From positions 1 to 14,553 of the forward strand of contig JALOTS010000029.1 of the NCBI GenBank assembly GCA_025457785.1: 14,553 nt of DNA, read 5' to 3'. The DNA is from Pontiellaceae bacterium. GTDB taxonomy: Bacteria > Verrucomicrobiota > Kiritimatiellia > Kiritimatiellales > Tichowtungiaceae. Position 1 is the stretch's first letter; each line of letters begins with the position of its first letter. Shown piece by piece: positions 6,740-14,553 of this stretch. Both the position numbers and the translations under genes were made by a program. The notes below the pieces were generated by a model. The model was not told where the DNA came from. It saw nothing but the letters and a program-made list of their open reading frames with translations, and ran no database searches.

Positions 6740-7357
6740 ATGAAAAACAAAACCTACAAAAGCACGGTTATCTCCTGGAAGTCCGGACAGGGATACGGGT
6801 TCATGAAAAATCCGAACGGCGGATCAGACCTGTTTTTACACATCAACGACATTCAGGGGAAGCGCGAACCGGACTGCGGGGATTTTGTCCGTTTCCGGCT
6901 GAAAACCGATGAAAAAGGAAAAACGGTGGTTTACGGTGCCCGTCTCATTCAATTCACGGCGCTTTCCGCTATGAGCTGGATCACCACCGTCGCCATCGCC
7001 GGACTTCCGTTCATTCTCTCTCTCATCACCCTGAAACGAACCCCTTTTCCGCTGATTCTTTACTCCTGCATGGGAACACTCTGCTTTTTTATGATGAAAA
7101 CCGACAAACGCCGCGCGGAAGAGGGCCGTTGGCGGATTTCAGACGATTCGATACATTTGGCACAACTTCTCTGGGGCTGGCCGGGAACGTTGATCGCTCA
7201 GAAAATCTATCTCCATAAAGCGCGCAAAAAACCCTTCCAGGGCACATTGAATTTCATCATCTTCCTCCACATCCTCTTTTGGGTGGATTATCTGGCGCTG
7301 GATCACCTGATTCTTAAAAATGTAATCCTTCTTCTTGAACAGGTCGCAACCGATTAA
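6740..7357 (+). CDS. Cold-shock domain fused to DUF1294 membrane domain
   Basis: This 205-residue protein has an N-terminal cold-shock OB-fold (about 5-70) with both nucleic-acid-binding strands recognisable: GYGFM (18-22, RNP1-like) and LFLHI (31-35, RNP2-like). The second part (about 78-200) is hydrophobic, with membrane segments near 79-97, 103-118, 142-158 and 171-190. It carries the DUF1294 pattern DKRRAEEGRWRI...LWGWPGTLIAQ (122-154) followed by the HKARKKPFQ loop (159-167). This fusion is known in many bacteria, and its function is unproven. A role in bringing RNA or DNA to the inner membrane is only an inference. ATG 6740 is preferred over an upstream frame that would translate the palindromic patch, but no good Shine-Dalgarno sequence precedes it. 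The gene is monocistronic and converges with the secretion cluster. Confidence 0.85.
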   Translation: MKNKTYKSTVISWKSGQGYGFMKNPNGGSDLFLHINDIQGKREPDCGDFVRFRLKTDEKGKTVVYGARLIQFTALSAMSWITTVAIAGLPFILSLITLKRTPFPLILYSCMGTLCFFMMKTDKRRAEEGRWRISDDSIHLAQLLWGWPGTLIAQKIYLHKARKKPFQGTLNFIIFLHILFWVDYLALDHLILKNVILLLEQVATD

Positions 7358-7368
7358 CCCCTTCATTC

Positions 7369-7395
7369 GACGATTTGCGCCGCATCCGTCTTTTT
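7369..7395 (+). terminator. Weak intrinsic terminator after the cold-shock/DUF1294 gene
   Basis: GACGAT (7369-7374) can pair with ATCCGTC (7384-7390) with one bulged base, and a five-T run follows directly. It lies 11 bases after the stop codon. The stem is short, so this is tentative. Confidence 0.35.
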
Positions 7396-7432
7396 AACTC
7401 AAATCATTCTGCACTGCATGAATGAAGTGTCA

Positions 7433-8713
7433 TTACATGCCTGATGACATGCTGAACACCGGCATATAAAGCGCAAGAACCATCACAGTAACAAATACAC
7501 CGAACAGGCAAATCAAGACGGGCTCCACCAGAGCAATCATTTTGGCAATTGAATCCCCGACCTCCGTGTCATAGATGTCCGCAATTTTTTCAAGAACCAG
7601 CGGAAGCTGCCCGGAATCCTCCCCCACATCAATCATGCGCACCACCAAATCCGGGAAATTCCCGGTGGCACGCAACGTTGAAGCGAAGCGATTCCCGGTC
7701 ACCACTTTTTCACGAACCTGCATAAGGGACCGTTCGAGATACTTGTTCCCCACCACGATTGAGCTGATTTCCAACCCCTGAACCAGCGGAACCCCCCCAT
7801 TGGCGGTGATCGAAAGCGTTTTACAAAACCGGGCCAATCCGATTTTGAGCAGAATCGGACCGAACATCGGAATTTTAAGCAATGCGGAATCAAATCCGCG
7901 CCGGCCAATGGGAGTTGATCGATAAAAACACACCCCGGCAACGATCGCAATAACGATCCCCGAAACAAAAGGAAACGCTTTTAAAGCCATGTCGTTTGTA
8001 TCAAATGCAAACTGCGTTATCGCAGGCAGCTTGCTCCCTATTTCAGCAAAATTTTTCTTAAACATGGGAAACAGAAACAGCGTCGCACCGATATTGACCA
8101 GAATAAATGCAACAATCATAAAAATCGGATAACTCAACTTCGAGGAAACTGAACTTTTCAGTTTTACCATGCCTTCAAGATAATCCGCCAGTTGCGAAAG
8201 CGTCTGTCCCATCGTACCGGTTTCCTCCGCCACACGGATCAGACCGATAAATACCGGAGAAAAAACTTTATACCTGTTGAAGGCCTTAATGGCCTCCGAA
8301 AAGGAAACCCCGCTGTGTAGCGCCTCTGCCGCCGGACGAAGCGTCGCAGAAAGTGTGTTATGGCCCATCGAACCGATAATCCCTTCCAGCGCATCCCGCA
8401 AAGGCAGCCCGGCGGAAACCGCGATCGAAATCTGCCGGCAGAAAATCACCACTTCCATCTGTTTAACGGCTTTAGGTCCGCCGAATGACAGAGGCGCTTT
8501 GCCGGTCTTCTTTGCGGAAGCGCCTTTCACAGGCTTCGCTTCCTTTTGTGCACTTTCCTTCCTGACCCGTTCCGCTCCTTGTTGAATCACCTCCAGCGGG
8601 ATCATACCCTGCGCTTTGATCTGACGGACAACCTCAACCCGGCTGGCCGCCTCCATCGTCAACGAGACGGGCTGTTTACGGGAATCCTGTGCTTTAACCT
8701 GAAACAGCGGCAT
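7433..8713 (-). CDS. gspF: Type II secretion / type IV pilus platform protein (GspF/PilC family)
   Basis: This 426-residue inner-membrane platform protein is the part on which the assembly ATPase acts to insert (pseudo)pilin subunits. An N-terminal region (1-45) resembles the usual GspF start. A Lys/Ala-rich linker follows (about 48-75), then two T2SSF domains (about 88-210 and 291-412). The domains share the repeat pattern FCRQISIAVSAGLPLRDALE (91-110) and FCKTLSITANGGVPLVQGLE (296-315), and each contains a (V)AEETGTMG / VGEDSGQL motif (161-169, 363-370). Membrane segments are near 195-216, 246-264 and 396-416. The start ATG has AGGA 7 bases upstream and lies 14 bases after the ATPase gene. 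It is the last gene of the cluster; no pilin follows. Confidence 0.93.
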   Translation of the reverse strand: MPLFQVKAQDSRKQPVSLTMEAASRVEVVRQIKAQGMIPLEVIQQGAERVRKESAQKEAKPVKGASAKKTGKAPLSFGGPKAVKQMEVVIFCRQISIAVSAGLPLRDALEGIIGSMGHNTLSATLRPAAEALHSGVSFSEAIKAFNRYKVFSPVFIGLIRVAEETGTMGQTLSQLADYLEGMVKLKSSVSSKLSYPIFMIVAFILVNIGATLFLFPMFKKNFAEIGSKLPAITQFAFDTNDMALKAFPFVSGIVIAIVAGVCFYRSTPIGRRGFDSALLKIPMFGPILLKIGLARFCKTLSITANGGVPLVQGLEISSIVVGNKYLERSLMQVREKVVTGNRFASTLRATGNFPDLVVRMIDVGEDSGQLPLVLEKIADIYDTEVGDSIAKMIALVEPVLICLFGVFVTVMVLALYMPVFSMSSGM

Positions 8714-8727
8714 GAATTAATCCTTTC

Positions 8728-10416
8728 TCAGCTATCGCCCGCTGCCACCTTCATGACCTCAACAAATGTACTCACCCCGTCTCTGACACGCGAGAACCCG
8801 CTCATAATCAGCGGCTCCATCCCTGCCGCGATGGCGGTTTCACGCACGACGGCATCCGACGTTTCCGAATTAATCACGGGAGCAATCTTCGAGGTTACTT
8901 CAAGAAACTCAAAAATGGCGCATCGTCCCCGATAACCCCGCCCTCCGCACTCGCTGCACCCAACCGGCTGATAATACTGCCATGTATCGGCATCAGGGAA
9001 AAATTTCTGTATGACGCGCACATGATCGGGATTAGCCGGTGCCGGTTTTTTACAATGCGGACACAACCGGCGAACCAGACGTTGTGCAATCACCAGCTTG
9101 ACCGTACTGGCAATCAGAAAGTCCTCCACTCCCATGTCTATCATGCGCCGGAACGACGAGGTGGCATCGTTCGTGTGCAGCGTGCTCAGCACAAGGTGTC
9201 CCGTCAGCGCGGCGCGCATGGCAATTTCACAGGTTTCTTTATCGCGCATTTCCCCAACCATGATCACATCCGGGTCCTGACGAAGAATCGCACGGAGAGC
9301 GCCGGGAAAGGTCATGCCGACCTGCGAACGAATGGCACACTGGTTAATCCCCTCCAGTTGATATTCCACCGGATCTTCAACGGTCTGCAAATTAGTCTCC
9401 ACATCATTCAGATAACTGAGAGCACCGTACAGCGTGGTTGATTTTCCTGATCCGGTCGGACCGGTCACCAGAATAATTCCATGAGGCAGAGACAAAATAC
9501 GCCGGAAATCCTCCAGCGTTTTCCCTTCAAACCCGATATCATCCAGCTTAACCACCAACGAATCCCGATCCAGCAGCCGCATAACGACTTTTTCGCCATG
9601 CACTTCAGGAAGAGTGCTCACGCGCAAATCGATCGTTTTTGGCCCCGATTTAAACTTGAACCGTCCATCCTGAGGAACCCGCCGCTCCGAAATATCCATA
9701 CTGGAAAGAATCTTGATACGGGCGACCACAGCATTGTACATGCTTTTAGCCGGAGGAGGAACCTCCTGAAGACGTCCGTCCACCCGCATCCTGATCCGCA
9801 CCTTGTTTTCACCGGGCTCAAAATGAATGTCACTCGCCCGGTCGCGCAAGGCGGTCATCAGAATCAGATTCACAAACTTCACGACCGGCGCTTCATTCGC
9901 CTTCGACTCATCTTCATCCCCGCCATCTCCCGCCCCGTCGTCATCCAACTGTGAAATAGAGAAATCGTCGGTTTCCATCAGCGTATGAAGAGACTCATCC
10001 ACAAACGCCTCTTCTGCATAAAACCGCTTGATACAGGCATCAATTGCTTCCTGCGTGCTGATCGCCTTCCGGATTTCAAGACCGGTAAAAACACCAACAG
10101 CATCAATCGCCTCCAAATCCATCGGATTTGCCATGGCAATGGTAACACTGACTCCCTTTTCTGAATCAACCGGAACGATACAAAACCGTTCCGCAATCGC
10201 TTTCGGAATCAACTTGATCAAAGACGACTGAACCTTAAAGTCACGATCCAGTTCGTAATAGGGAATCCGCAACCGCTTTGCCAGCGCCTGCGCCAGCTCA
10301 ACAGGAGTTCCCTTCGGCAGATTTAAAAGCTGGCGAAGCCGTTTTTGATCCACGAAAGACGATGGCGTTTTTTCTTTCGAGGTATTATCAAAGAAATCCA
10401 ACCCTATTGAGCCCAT
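8728..10416 (-). CDS. gspE: Assembly ATPase, GspE/PilB family
   Basis: This 562-residue cytoplasmic hexameric ATPase is predicted to power extension of a pilus or pseudopilus. A GspE/MshE-type N-terminal domain spans about 25-135. A very acidic linker (about 157-172, mostly Asp, Glu and Gly) leads to the motor domain. The motor has the aspartate box region RASDIHFEP (193-201), Walker A GPTGSGKST (319-327), Walker B VIMVGEMRD (384-392) and His box TGHLVLSTLHT (405-415). A four-cysteine zinc site (CPHC 452-455, CSEC 487-490) is typical of PilB/GspE and absent from PilT. The start is ATG 10416, which has GGAGAG 5 bases upstream; a TTG 36 bases further out adds a basic stretch without family character. 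PilB is the alternative name given the PilT-like neighbour. Confidence 0.93.
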   Translation of the reverse strand: MGSIGLDFFDNTSKEKTPSSFVDQKRLRQLLNLPKGTPVELAQALAKRLRIPYYELDRDFKVQSSLIKLIPKAIAERFCIVPVDSEKGVSVTIAMANPMDLEAIDAVGVFTGLEIRKAISTQEAIDACIKRFYAEEAFVDESLHTLMETDDFSISQLDDDGAGDGGDEDESKANEAPVVKFVNLILMTALRDRASDIHFEPGENKVRIRMRVDGRLQEVPPPAKSMYNAVVARIKILSSMDISERRVPQDGRFKFKSGPKTIDLRVSTLPEVHGEKVVMRLLDRDSLVVKLDDIGFEGKTLEDFRRILSLPHGIILVTGPTGSGKSTTLYGALSYLNDVETNLQTVEDPVEYQLEGINQCAIRSQVGMTFPGALRAILRQDPDVIMVGEMRDKETCEIAMRAALTGHLVLSTLHTNDATSSFRRMIDMGVEDFLIASTVKLVIAQRLVRRLCPHCKKPAPANPDHVRVIQKFFPDADTWQYYQPVGCSECGGRGYRGRCAIFEFLEVTSKIAPVINSETSDAVVRETAIAAGMEPLIMSGFSRVRDGVSTFVEVMKVAAGDS

Positions 10417-10425
10417 AACTTCTCT

Positions 10426-10459
10426 CCGGACAGTCCGGCCCCTCTTCGGCAAGCCGGAC
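10426..10459 (-). promoter_or_regulatory. Two mutually exclusive hairpins in the gspE leader
   Basis: In the 81-base gap before gspE, GTCCGGC (10433-10439) can pair with GCCGGAC (10453-10459), 7 base pairs around a 13-base loop. The same GTCCGG segment can pair instead with CCGGAC (10426-10431) around a single-base centre. The second fold takes in the first bases of the ribosome binding site GGAGAG. No T-run follows, so a translational effect is likelier than termination. Functional significance is unproven. Confidence 0.35.
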
Positions 10460-10497
10460 CGCCCTTTGTCATTTTTTCAATCGTTCAACAAAAACAC

Positions 10498-12288
10498 CTA
10501 TTCCGCAGAAAGTTCGACGGAAATAGTCTGAGTATCATCCGATTTTGAAACCGGAGCAGCCGGTTCTCCGGCCGATTCTGTATCCATAACTTCAACCAGA
10601 GACGTTTTCGACTCGGCATCCATCGACTGTTCTTCCGTAACCTCCGCCGCCGGAATCACAATCTCAGGTTCTTCGGAAACAGGAGAAACCTCCGGCTCAA
10701 CCCTCTTCGAGTTCTTATAAAACTCATCCCACGTCAACGGAAGCGCCTTTTCAGACCGGTCAACTTCCGCATGCAAAGCGGCAATATCCTTCTCCGCATT
10801 GCCCTGAACACATGCATTCAGGAAAATCACAAGCTCAATCTTGTTCTTTTCTGCGGTATTACGACGGAACAAACGGCCCAGCAGCGGAATATCGCCCAGC
10901 AAAGGAACCTTTGTCACCCCGTCAGCCCGGCGATCACTGATCAGGCCGCCGATCGCAATCGTCTGCCCGTCCTCCACCGACAGGCGGGTTTCAGCCTCAC
11001 GGGTCTTAATGATCGGATACGAAACGTCCAGCTTGTCATTTTTGAACGCGACCTCTCCGTCTTTTTCTGTCACAACCGGATGAACCACCATACTGATCAG
11101 GTTGTCTTCACAAATCTGTGCAACAACATTCAGTTGAATCCCGATCCGTTCATAATACTCCAGTTTCGTTGTTGATCTGGTCACCCCTCCGCTATCCTCT
11201 TCCTTAAACGAAACAATCGGATAACGGGTGCCGACCAGAATGGCAGCCTCCTGATTTTCCTGAGCCAAAATACGGGGAGCAGACAGCACGTTTACGTTCG
11301 CATCATTCTGTACCGCCGATAAAACCGCGCCCAGGTTAAAATGCGACCCGGAATGAAGAAGTCCAAAATTCAGCCCGGATCCAACCAAATCACCGATTGC
11401 ATCCGAATTCAAGGCCGGCGAAAAGGAACTCTCACTGGCACCGGGAAGCGCAGAACCAACCGATATCGGCAACCCATTAATGGCTTCCGGCTTTAACGTA
11501 ACCGGGTCCACATATATAGAAGATCCCGTCAGCCCTTCGGTTATATTCAATCTTCTGGTGCTCAAATGTCCGGCATCCCCAGACAACCCCCAGTCAATGC
11601 CAATATCCTTGACCGCACCATTTGCAAACTCAACGAAATAGGCGCGAATCTCAACTTGTCTTGACTGCGTATCAATCTCAGCCAAAACCTCCGCAATACG
11701 ACTGATACTTTCGGGAACATCCTGAACAACCAGGGTTTTAGAACTCTTCACCCGGTCCTTTTCCCTGATCTGATCTCGGGCGCGCTTGGCGGCCTCTGAC
11801 GTATCGCCGCCTTCTGAAAAGGCCCAGCCCGCCACCTGAGCAATCTCAACCACACTGCAGCTTCCGCGCGGAGAGAGGGTTTTTTTCACAAGATTCGTAA
11901 TGTCGTTGGCATTCAGATAATTCAACTCAAACACTTTGGTCTGCAAAGGCTCAACTTCGGTCAGCGCCTTCAGTCCTTCGAGCTGATCAACCACAATCGT
12001 TTTTCCGACGCGGCGATACCCGTAGCCATACGGTTTAAGAATAACATCCAGACATTCGCTCAACGGAACATCCTGCAGATCCAGATTAAGCTGACGCGTC
12101 GAAACATCCGGCGCAATCACCACGCTGGTTCCGCTCTGCGCGGCAATGAATTTGAGGACATCGCTCATTTCCGTCTGCTGAACACTCAGGGAAATCAGCG
12201 GATCCGACGCTCCCCACCCGGCGGGAGATGCGCACAAGACACCTGCCATTCCGGCTATTATCGCGAACTTTTTATACCATAGAGACAT
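10498..12288 (-). CDS. Outer-membrane secretin, PilQ/GspD family
   Basis: This 596-residue protein should form the outer-membrane channel of the system. A signal peptide covers about 1-27 (hydrophobic 8-19, cleavage near GWGA). A short N0/STN domain (about 30-100) and one N1/NolW-type domain (about 116-210) follow, and the secretin barrel occupies about 310-492. NVLSAPRILAQENQEAAI (333-350) and VPLLGDIPLLGRLFRR (461-476) are secretin hallmarks. Only one N1-type repeat is visible, which is closer to PilQ than to GspD. The N1 domain contains an extra charged stretch of about 30 residues (about 151-182), and the C-terminus carries an acidic tail of about 100 residues. ATG 12288 is chosen because AAGGA lies 8 bases upstream. 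An ATG at 12297 overlaps that site. The gene begins 20 bases after the PilT-like gene ends. Confidence 0.92.
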   Translation of the reverse strand: MSLWYKKFAIIAGMAGVLCASPAGWGASDPLISLSVQQTEMSDVLKFIAAQSGTSVVIAPDVSTRQLNLDLQDVPLSECLDVILKPYGYGYRRVGKTIVVDQLEGLKALTEVEPLQTKVFELNYLNANDITNLVKKTLSPRGSCSVVEIAQVAGWAFSEGGDTSEAAKRARDQIREKDRVKSSKTLVVQDVPESISRIAEVLAEIDTQSRQVEIRAYFVEFANGAVKDIGIDWGLSGDAGHLSTRRLNITEGLTGSSIYVDPVTLKPEAINGLPISVGSALPGASESSFSPALNSDAIGDLVGSGLNFGLLHSGSHFNLGAVLSAVQNDANVNVLSAPRILAQENQEAAILVGTRYPIVSFKEEDSGGVTRSTTKLEYYERIGIQLNVVAQICEDNLISMVVHPVVTEKDGEVAFKNDKLDVSYPIIKTREAETRLSVEDGQTIAIGGLISDRRADGVTKVPLLGDIPLLGRLFRRNTAEKNKIELVIFLNACVQGNAEKDIAALHAEVDRSEKALPLTWDEFYKNSKRVEPEVSPVSEEPEIVIPAAEVTEEQSMDAESKTSLVEVMDTESAGEPAAPVSKSDDTQTISVELSAE

Positions 12289-12308
12289 ATTGTCCATCCT
12301 TTCTGTTC

Positions 12309-13430
12309 TTATTGCTGTTTTTTTCCAAACCACTTCGACCTGTCATCACCTTTACCCTGCATTGCAACCAGACGCTGCTCCAGCCACTTTGGCTGCGTGG
12401 ACCGGCACATCGCAACTTCCGCACTGATGGAACCGTTTAGCACAAGCCGTTCCAAACAATCATTCAATGTGTACATGCCCTCTGCTCCGGCCGTCTGCAT
12501 GACCGAGTAAATCTGTTCCGGATGACGCTCCCGAATGAGTCGCTGAACCGGCTGTGTCACAACAAGAATCTCGCTGGCCAGCACAACCCCCCCGCCGCTT
12601 TTGGCCGGCAGAAGCGCCTGAGTGATCACCGCAACCAGCACCTGTGAAATCAGGTAGAACATCTGCTCCTGAACCTCGCGGGGAAAAACATCCGCAATGC
12701 GCCCGATCGCATGAACACTGTCATCGGTGTGCAGCGTGGACAAAACCAAATGACCGGTTTCCGCCAGAATCAATGCCTGCTGAATGGAATCCTGATCCCG
12801 CATTTCGCCGATCACGATTACATCCGGCGCACGGCGGAGATTTCCGCGCAACGCTGCCGAAAAAGAGGGAGCATCCTGACCTACCTCAATCTGCTCCACA
12901 GATGCGCGCCGGTTTGTATGAAGATATTCGATCGGATCCTCGATGGAAATAATATGAAGGCTCTCTCTGGAATTCAGATAATCGATAATCGCGGCAAGAG
13001 TCGTCGTTTTCCCCGATCCGGTAGATCCGGTGAGAATAATCAACCCCTGCCGTCTCTGGAGAATTTTTTTGACGGTGTCCGGCAATCCCAGAGATTCCAA
13101 AACCGGAATATCCTTGGAGACCAACCGTCCAACCAGAGCCCACTCTCCCCGCTGACGAAACACATTGAACCGAATCCGCCCATCTGAACAATTTCTGCTG
13201 AAATCCACACTGCCCTCCGAAGCCAGTGTCATCCGCAATCGTTCCGGAACCAGTTCATCCACCATGCGCTGCATTTCTTCAGATGTAATAAAATCGGCGG
13301 ACAAATCGATCAACCCGTGCGTTCGTTTGGCGCGCGGAGGCGCCCCTACCGTCAAAATAATGTCCGCAGCCCCCTGTCCGTTGGCTTCAAGCAGAAGCTG
13401 CTCAAAAAAACTGATTTCTGGATTTTCCAC
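12309..13430 (-). CDS. pilT: PilT/PilU-like twitching ATPase
   Basis: This 373-residue cytoplasmic ATPase is expected to drive pilus retraction. The N-terminal PAS-like domain (about 5-100) contains the typical ADIILTVGAPPRAK opening (22-35). The motor has Walker A GSTGSGKTT (135-143), the Asp box IEDPIEYLH (163-171), Walker B VIVIGEMRD (204-212) and His box TGHLVLSTLHT (225-235). There is no four-cysteine zinc site, unlike the GspE/PilB-type gene nearby. The region that in PilT reads AIRNLIRE is QPVQRLIRERHPE here (293-305), a divergent form. The start is a GTG at 13430 with AGGAG seven bases upstream. A longer open frame to 13550 would overlap the preceding gene and has no family resemblance. 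The gap to that gene is 28 bases. Confidence 0.9.
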   Translation of the reverse strand: MENPEISFFEQLLLEANGQGAADIILTVGAPPRAKRTHGLIDLSADFITSEEMQRMVDELVPERLRMTLASEGSVDFSRNCSDGRIRFNVFRQRGEWALVGRLVSKDIPVLESLGLPDTVKKILQRRQGLIILTGSTGSGKTTTLAAIIDYLNSRESLHIISIEDPIEYLHTNRRASVEQIEVGQDAPSFSAALRGNLRRAPDVIVIGEMRDQDSIQQALILAETGHLVLSTLHTDDSVHAIGRIADVFPREVQEQMFYLISQVLVAVITQALLPAKSGGGVVLASEILVVTQPVQRLIRERHPEQIYSVMQTAGAEGMYTLNDCLERLVLNGSISAEVAMCRSTQPKWLEQRLVAMQGKGDDRSKWFGKKQQ

Positions 13431-13458
13431 TAAAGGACTCCTGTGCGGAACCTGAAGA

Positions 13459-14553
13459 TCATCGCAACTCCGCCCGTGCGGTTGAAATGGTCTCCAACAT
13501 GTACGCAGCACGGCCTCGGACCGCGACATCCGAATGTGTAATCCGGGCATTCCATTTCTTATACTCTTCCATCAGTCTGGTTTTAGCCGTTTCGAGATCC
13601 ATGCCCACGTACAGTCCGAGTAAACACCCTGACGGAACGCCGCTCAGATCATTATTGAGAATGAAGCGATCAACCAGACGGGTAAACACGCCCATATCCA
13701 TTCCAATTCCAACGCACAGGTCATAAAAAACCTTCAGCGCCTGTCTGGCTTCCACTTTCATTCCGTTCTCTTCAATCAGCAAAGAAAAGAACAGTCTCAT
13801 AATGTCATTTCGCATGTCCGAATCAGCCGATTCCTTAAAAATCCTCGAGTAGGAGGCGCACGCCTCTTCCCAGCTAATCGTCGGGTTTTCGACTTCCACA
13901 ATCAGACGGAAACTTTCAAAAATCTGCGCTTTTTCGTCCCCGCCCCAGGACTCCGACTCCTTCACCAGAAATTCAGCCGAACGTTCAATAATTAAGTCGG
14001 AATATTCATTAAATTTGGAACGTAACCCGACAAGAAGATACCAAATTGATGCGTAAATATCCGGCATCCTTTCTTTTACCTCGACAAATCCGGCCTCTTT
14101 CTGCTCGGCGACAAAAACACTCTCGCCGAACACTTCCGCACCGGCCACAGCCAGCGAGAAAGTCAACGTCCGGTTGCCTTTATACGAAAACCGGATCCGC
14201 TCCCATGGCAGAGTGACAATACGCGTCCAATCAGACAACTGGGCTTTGGGCTTTACCTTAATGGACGGGCCGTTGACTTCCAGCACATCGACCGTTTTCT
14301 CGGCCCCTTCACTTTTGAACAGAATCGGGGAAACAACTCCGTCCGTACAATCCTGAATCCGAAGCAGATAAGCGATCTGATCTTCGCGGTTCAACAAATC
14401 CCCCCGCGCGTCCACAACATAAGCAGGCAAGGGCCGGGTCACCATGGATACTCGAATGGAGAAAGGTATTCTCGACCTGATTTCCTTATATTTCCGGTAA
14501 GCGAACAACGCCGCAACTGACAAAACAACACCGGTAATAAGTCCCGAGAAAAA
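13459..14553 (-). CDS. Unknown membrane-anchored protein, 5' end cut by the window edge
   Basis: The frame stays open to the window edge, so the start is not visible; 364 residues are seen. The first about 20 visible residues are a hydrophobic segment (FFSGLITGVVLSVAALFAYR) followed by a basic stretch (KYKEIRSR), which indicates one membrane anchor. Visible residues about 30-160 look rich in alternating hydrophobic residues, as in beta structure. From about 165 to the end the sequence is acidic and helical in character, with no motif I recognise. A TTG at 14523 lies inside the hydrophobic segment and is not a convincing start. As the gene just upstream of the pilT-like, secretin, gspE and gspF genes, it may be an accessory part of the same machine, but this is inference from position only. 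Confidence 0.75.
   Translation of the reverse strand, partial: FFSGLITGVVLSVAALFAYRKYKEIRSRIPFSIRVSMVTRPLPAYVVDARGDLLNREDQIAYLLRIQDCTDGVVSPILFKSEGAEKTVDVLEVNGPSIKVKPKAQLSDWTRIVTLPWERIRFSYKGNRTLTFSLAVAGAEVFGESVFVAEQKEAGFVEVKERMPDIYASIWYLLVGLRSKFNEYSDLIIERSAEFLVKESESWGGDEKAQIFESFRLIVEVENPTISWEEACASYSRIFKESADSDMRNDIMRLFFSLLIEENGMKVEARQALKVFYDLCVGIGMDMGVFTRLVDRFILNNDLSGVPSGCLLGLYVGMDLETAKTRLMEEYKKWNARITHSDVAVRGRAAYMLETISTARAELR

Noticed and set aside
7361..7427. Inverted repeat CTTCATTC...GAATGAAG between the two convergent genes
   Set aside because: The arms are only 8 bases and 51 bases apart, which is compatible with chance; no T-run follows.
13431..13550. N-terminal extension of the PilT-like gene
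   Set aside because: The extension overlaps the upstream gene by 92 bases and does not resemble PilT, whereas the GTG at 13430 has AGGAG at proper spacing.

Overview
The window reads as ordinary chromosome of a Gram-negative (two-membrane) bacterium of moderate GC content: it carries a secretin and a site-2 protease of the RseP type. The gene families and the short intergenic repeats would suit a member of the PVC superphylum, possibly Kiritimatiellota, but that assignment is a low-confidence inference from style and no sequence search was possible.

Left part (1-1235, mostly plus strand): a stand-alone COG1092-type SAM-dependent methyltransferase, preceded by a short heptamer-repeat leader. 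It is followed by an intergenic stretch holding what looks like the 5' fossil of an IS1634-family transposase and a hairpin that probably ends the operon arriving from the right.

Middle left (1199-6157, minus strand): a tightly packed housekeeping run transcribed purA > uppS > cdsA > rseP > SIMPL-domain secreted protein. purA makes AMP precursor. uppS and cdsA supply the undecaprenyl carrier and CDP-diacylglycerol for envelope synthesis. rseP is an intramembrane protease. The usual neighbour dxr is missing between cdsA and rseP. The purA/uppS junction is built from six heptamers, and the TTG start of uppS lies inside them.

Middle (6152-7432): about 590 bp without a convincing gene. It holds a candidate purA promoter and a GC-rich, hairpin-forming patch. 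This patch sits just before a plus-strand gene fusing a cold-shock domain to a DUF1294 membrane domain. That gene converges with the secretion cluster.

Right part (7433-14553, minus strand): a type IV pilus / type II secretion core transcribed in the order unknown membrane protein (cut by the window edge) > PilT-like ATPase > PilQ/GspD-type secretin > GspE/PilB-type assembly ATPase > GspF/PilC-type platform protein. Together these give an outer-membrane channel, an inner-membrane platform and two opposing motors. No pilin, pseudopilin or prepilin peptidase is encoded in the window. No tRNA, rRNA, CRISPR array, intact insertion sequence or defence system was seen.
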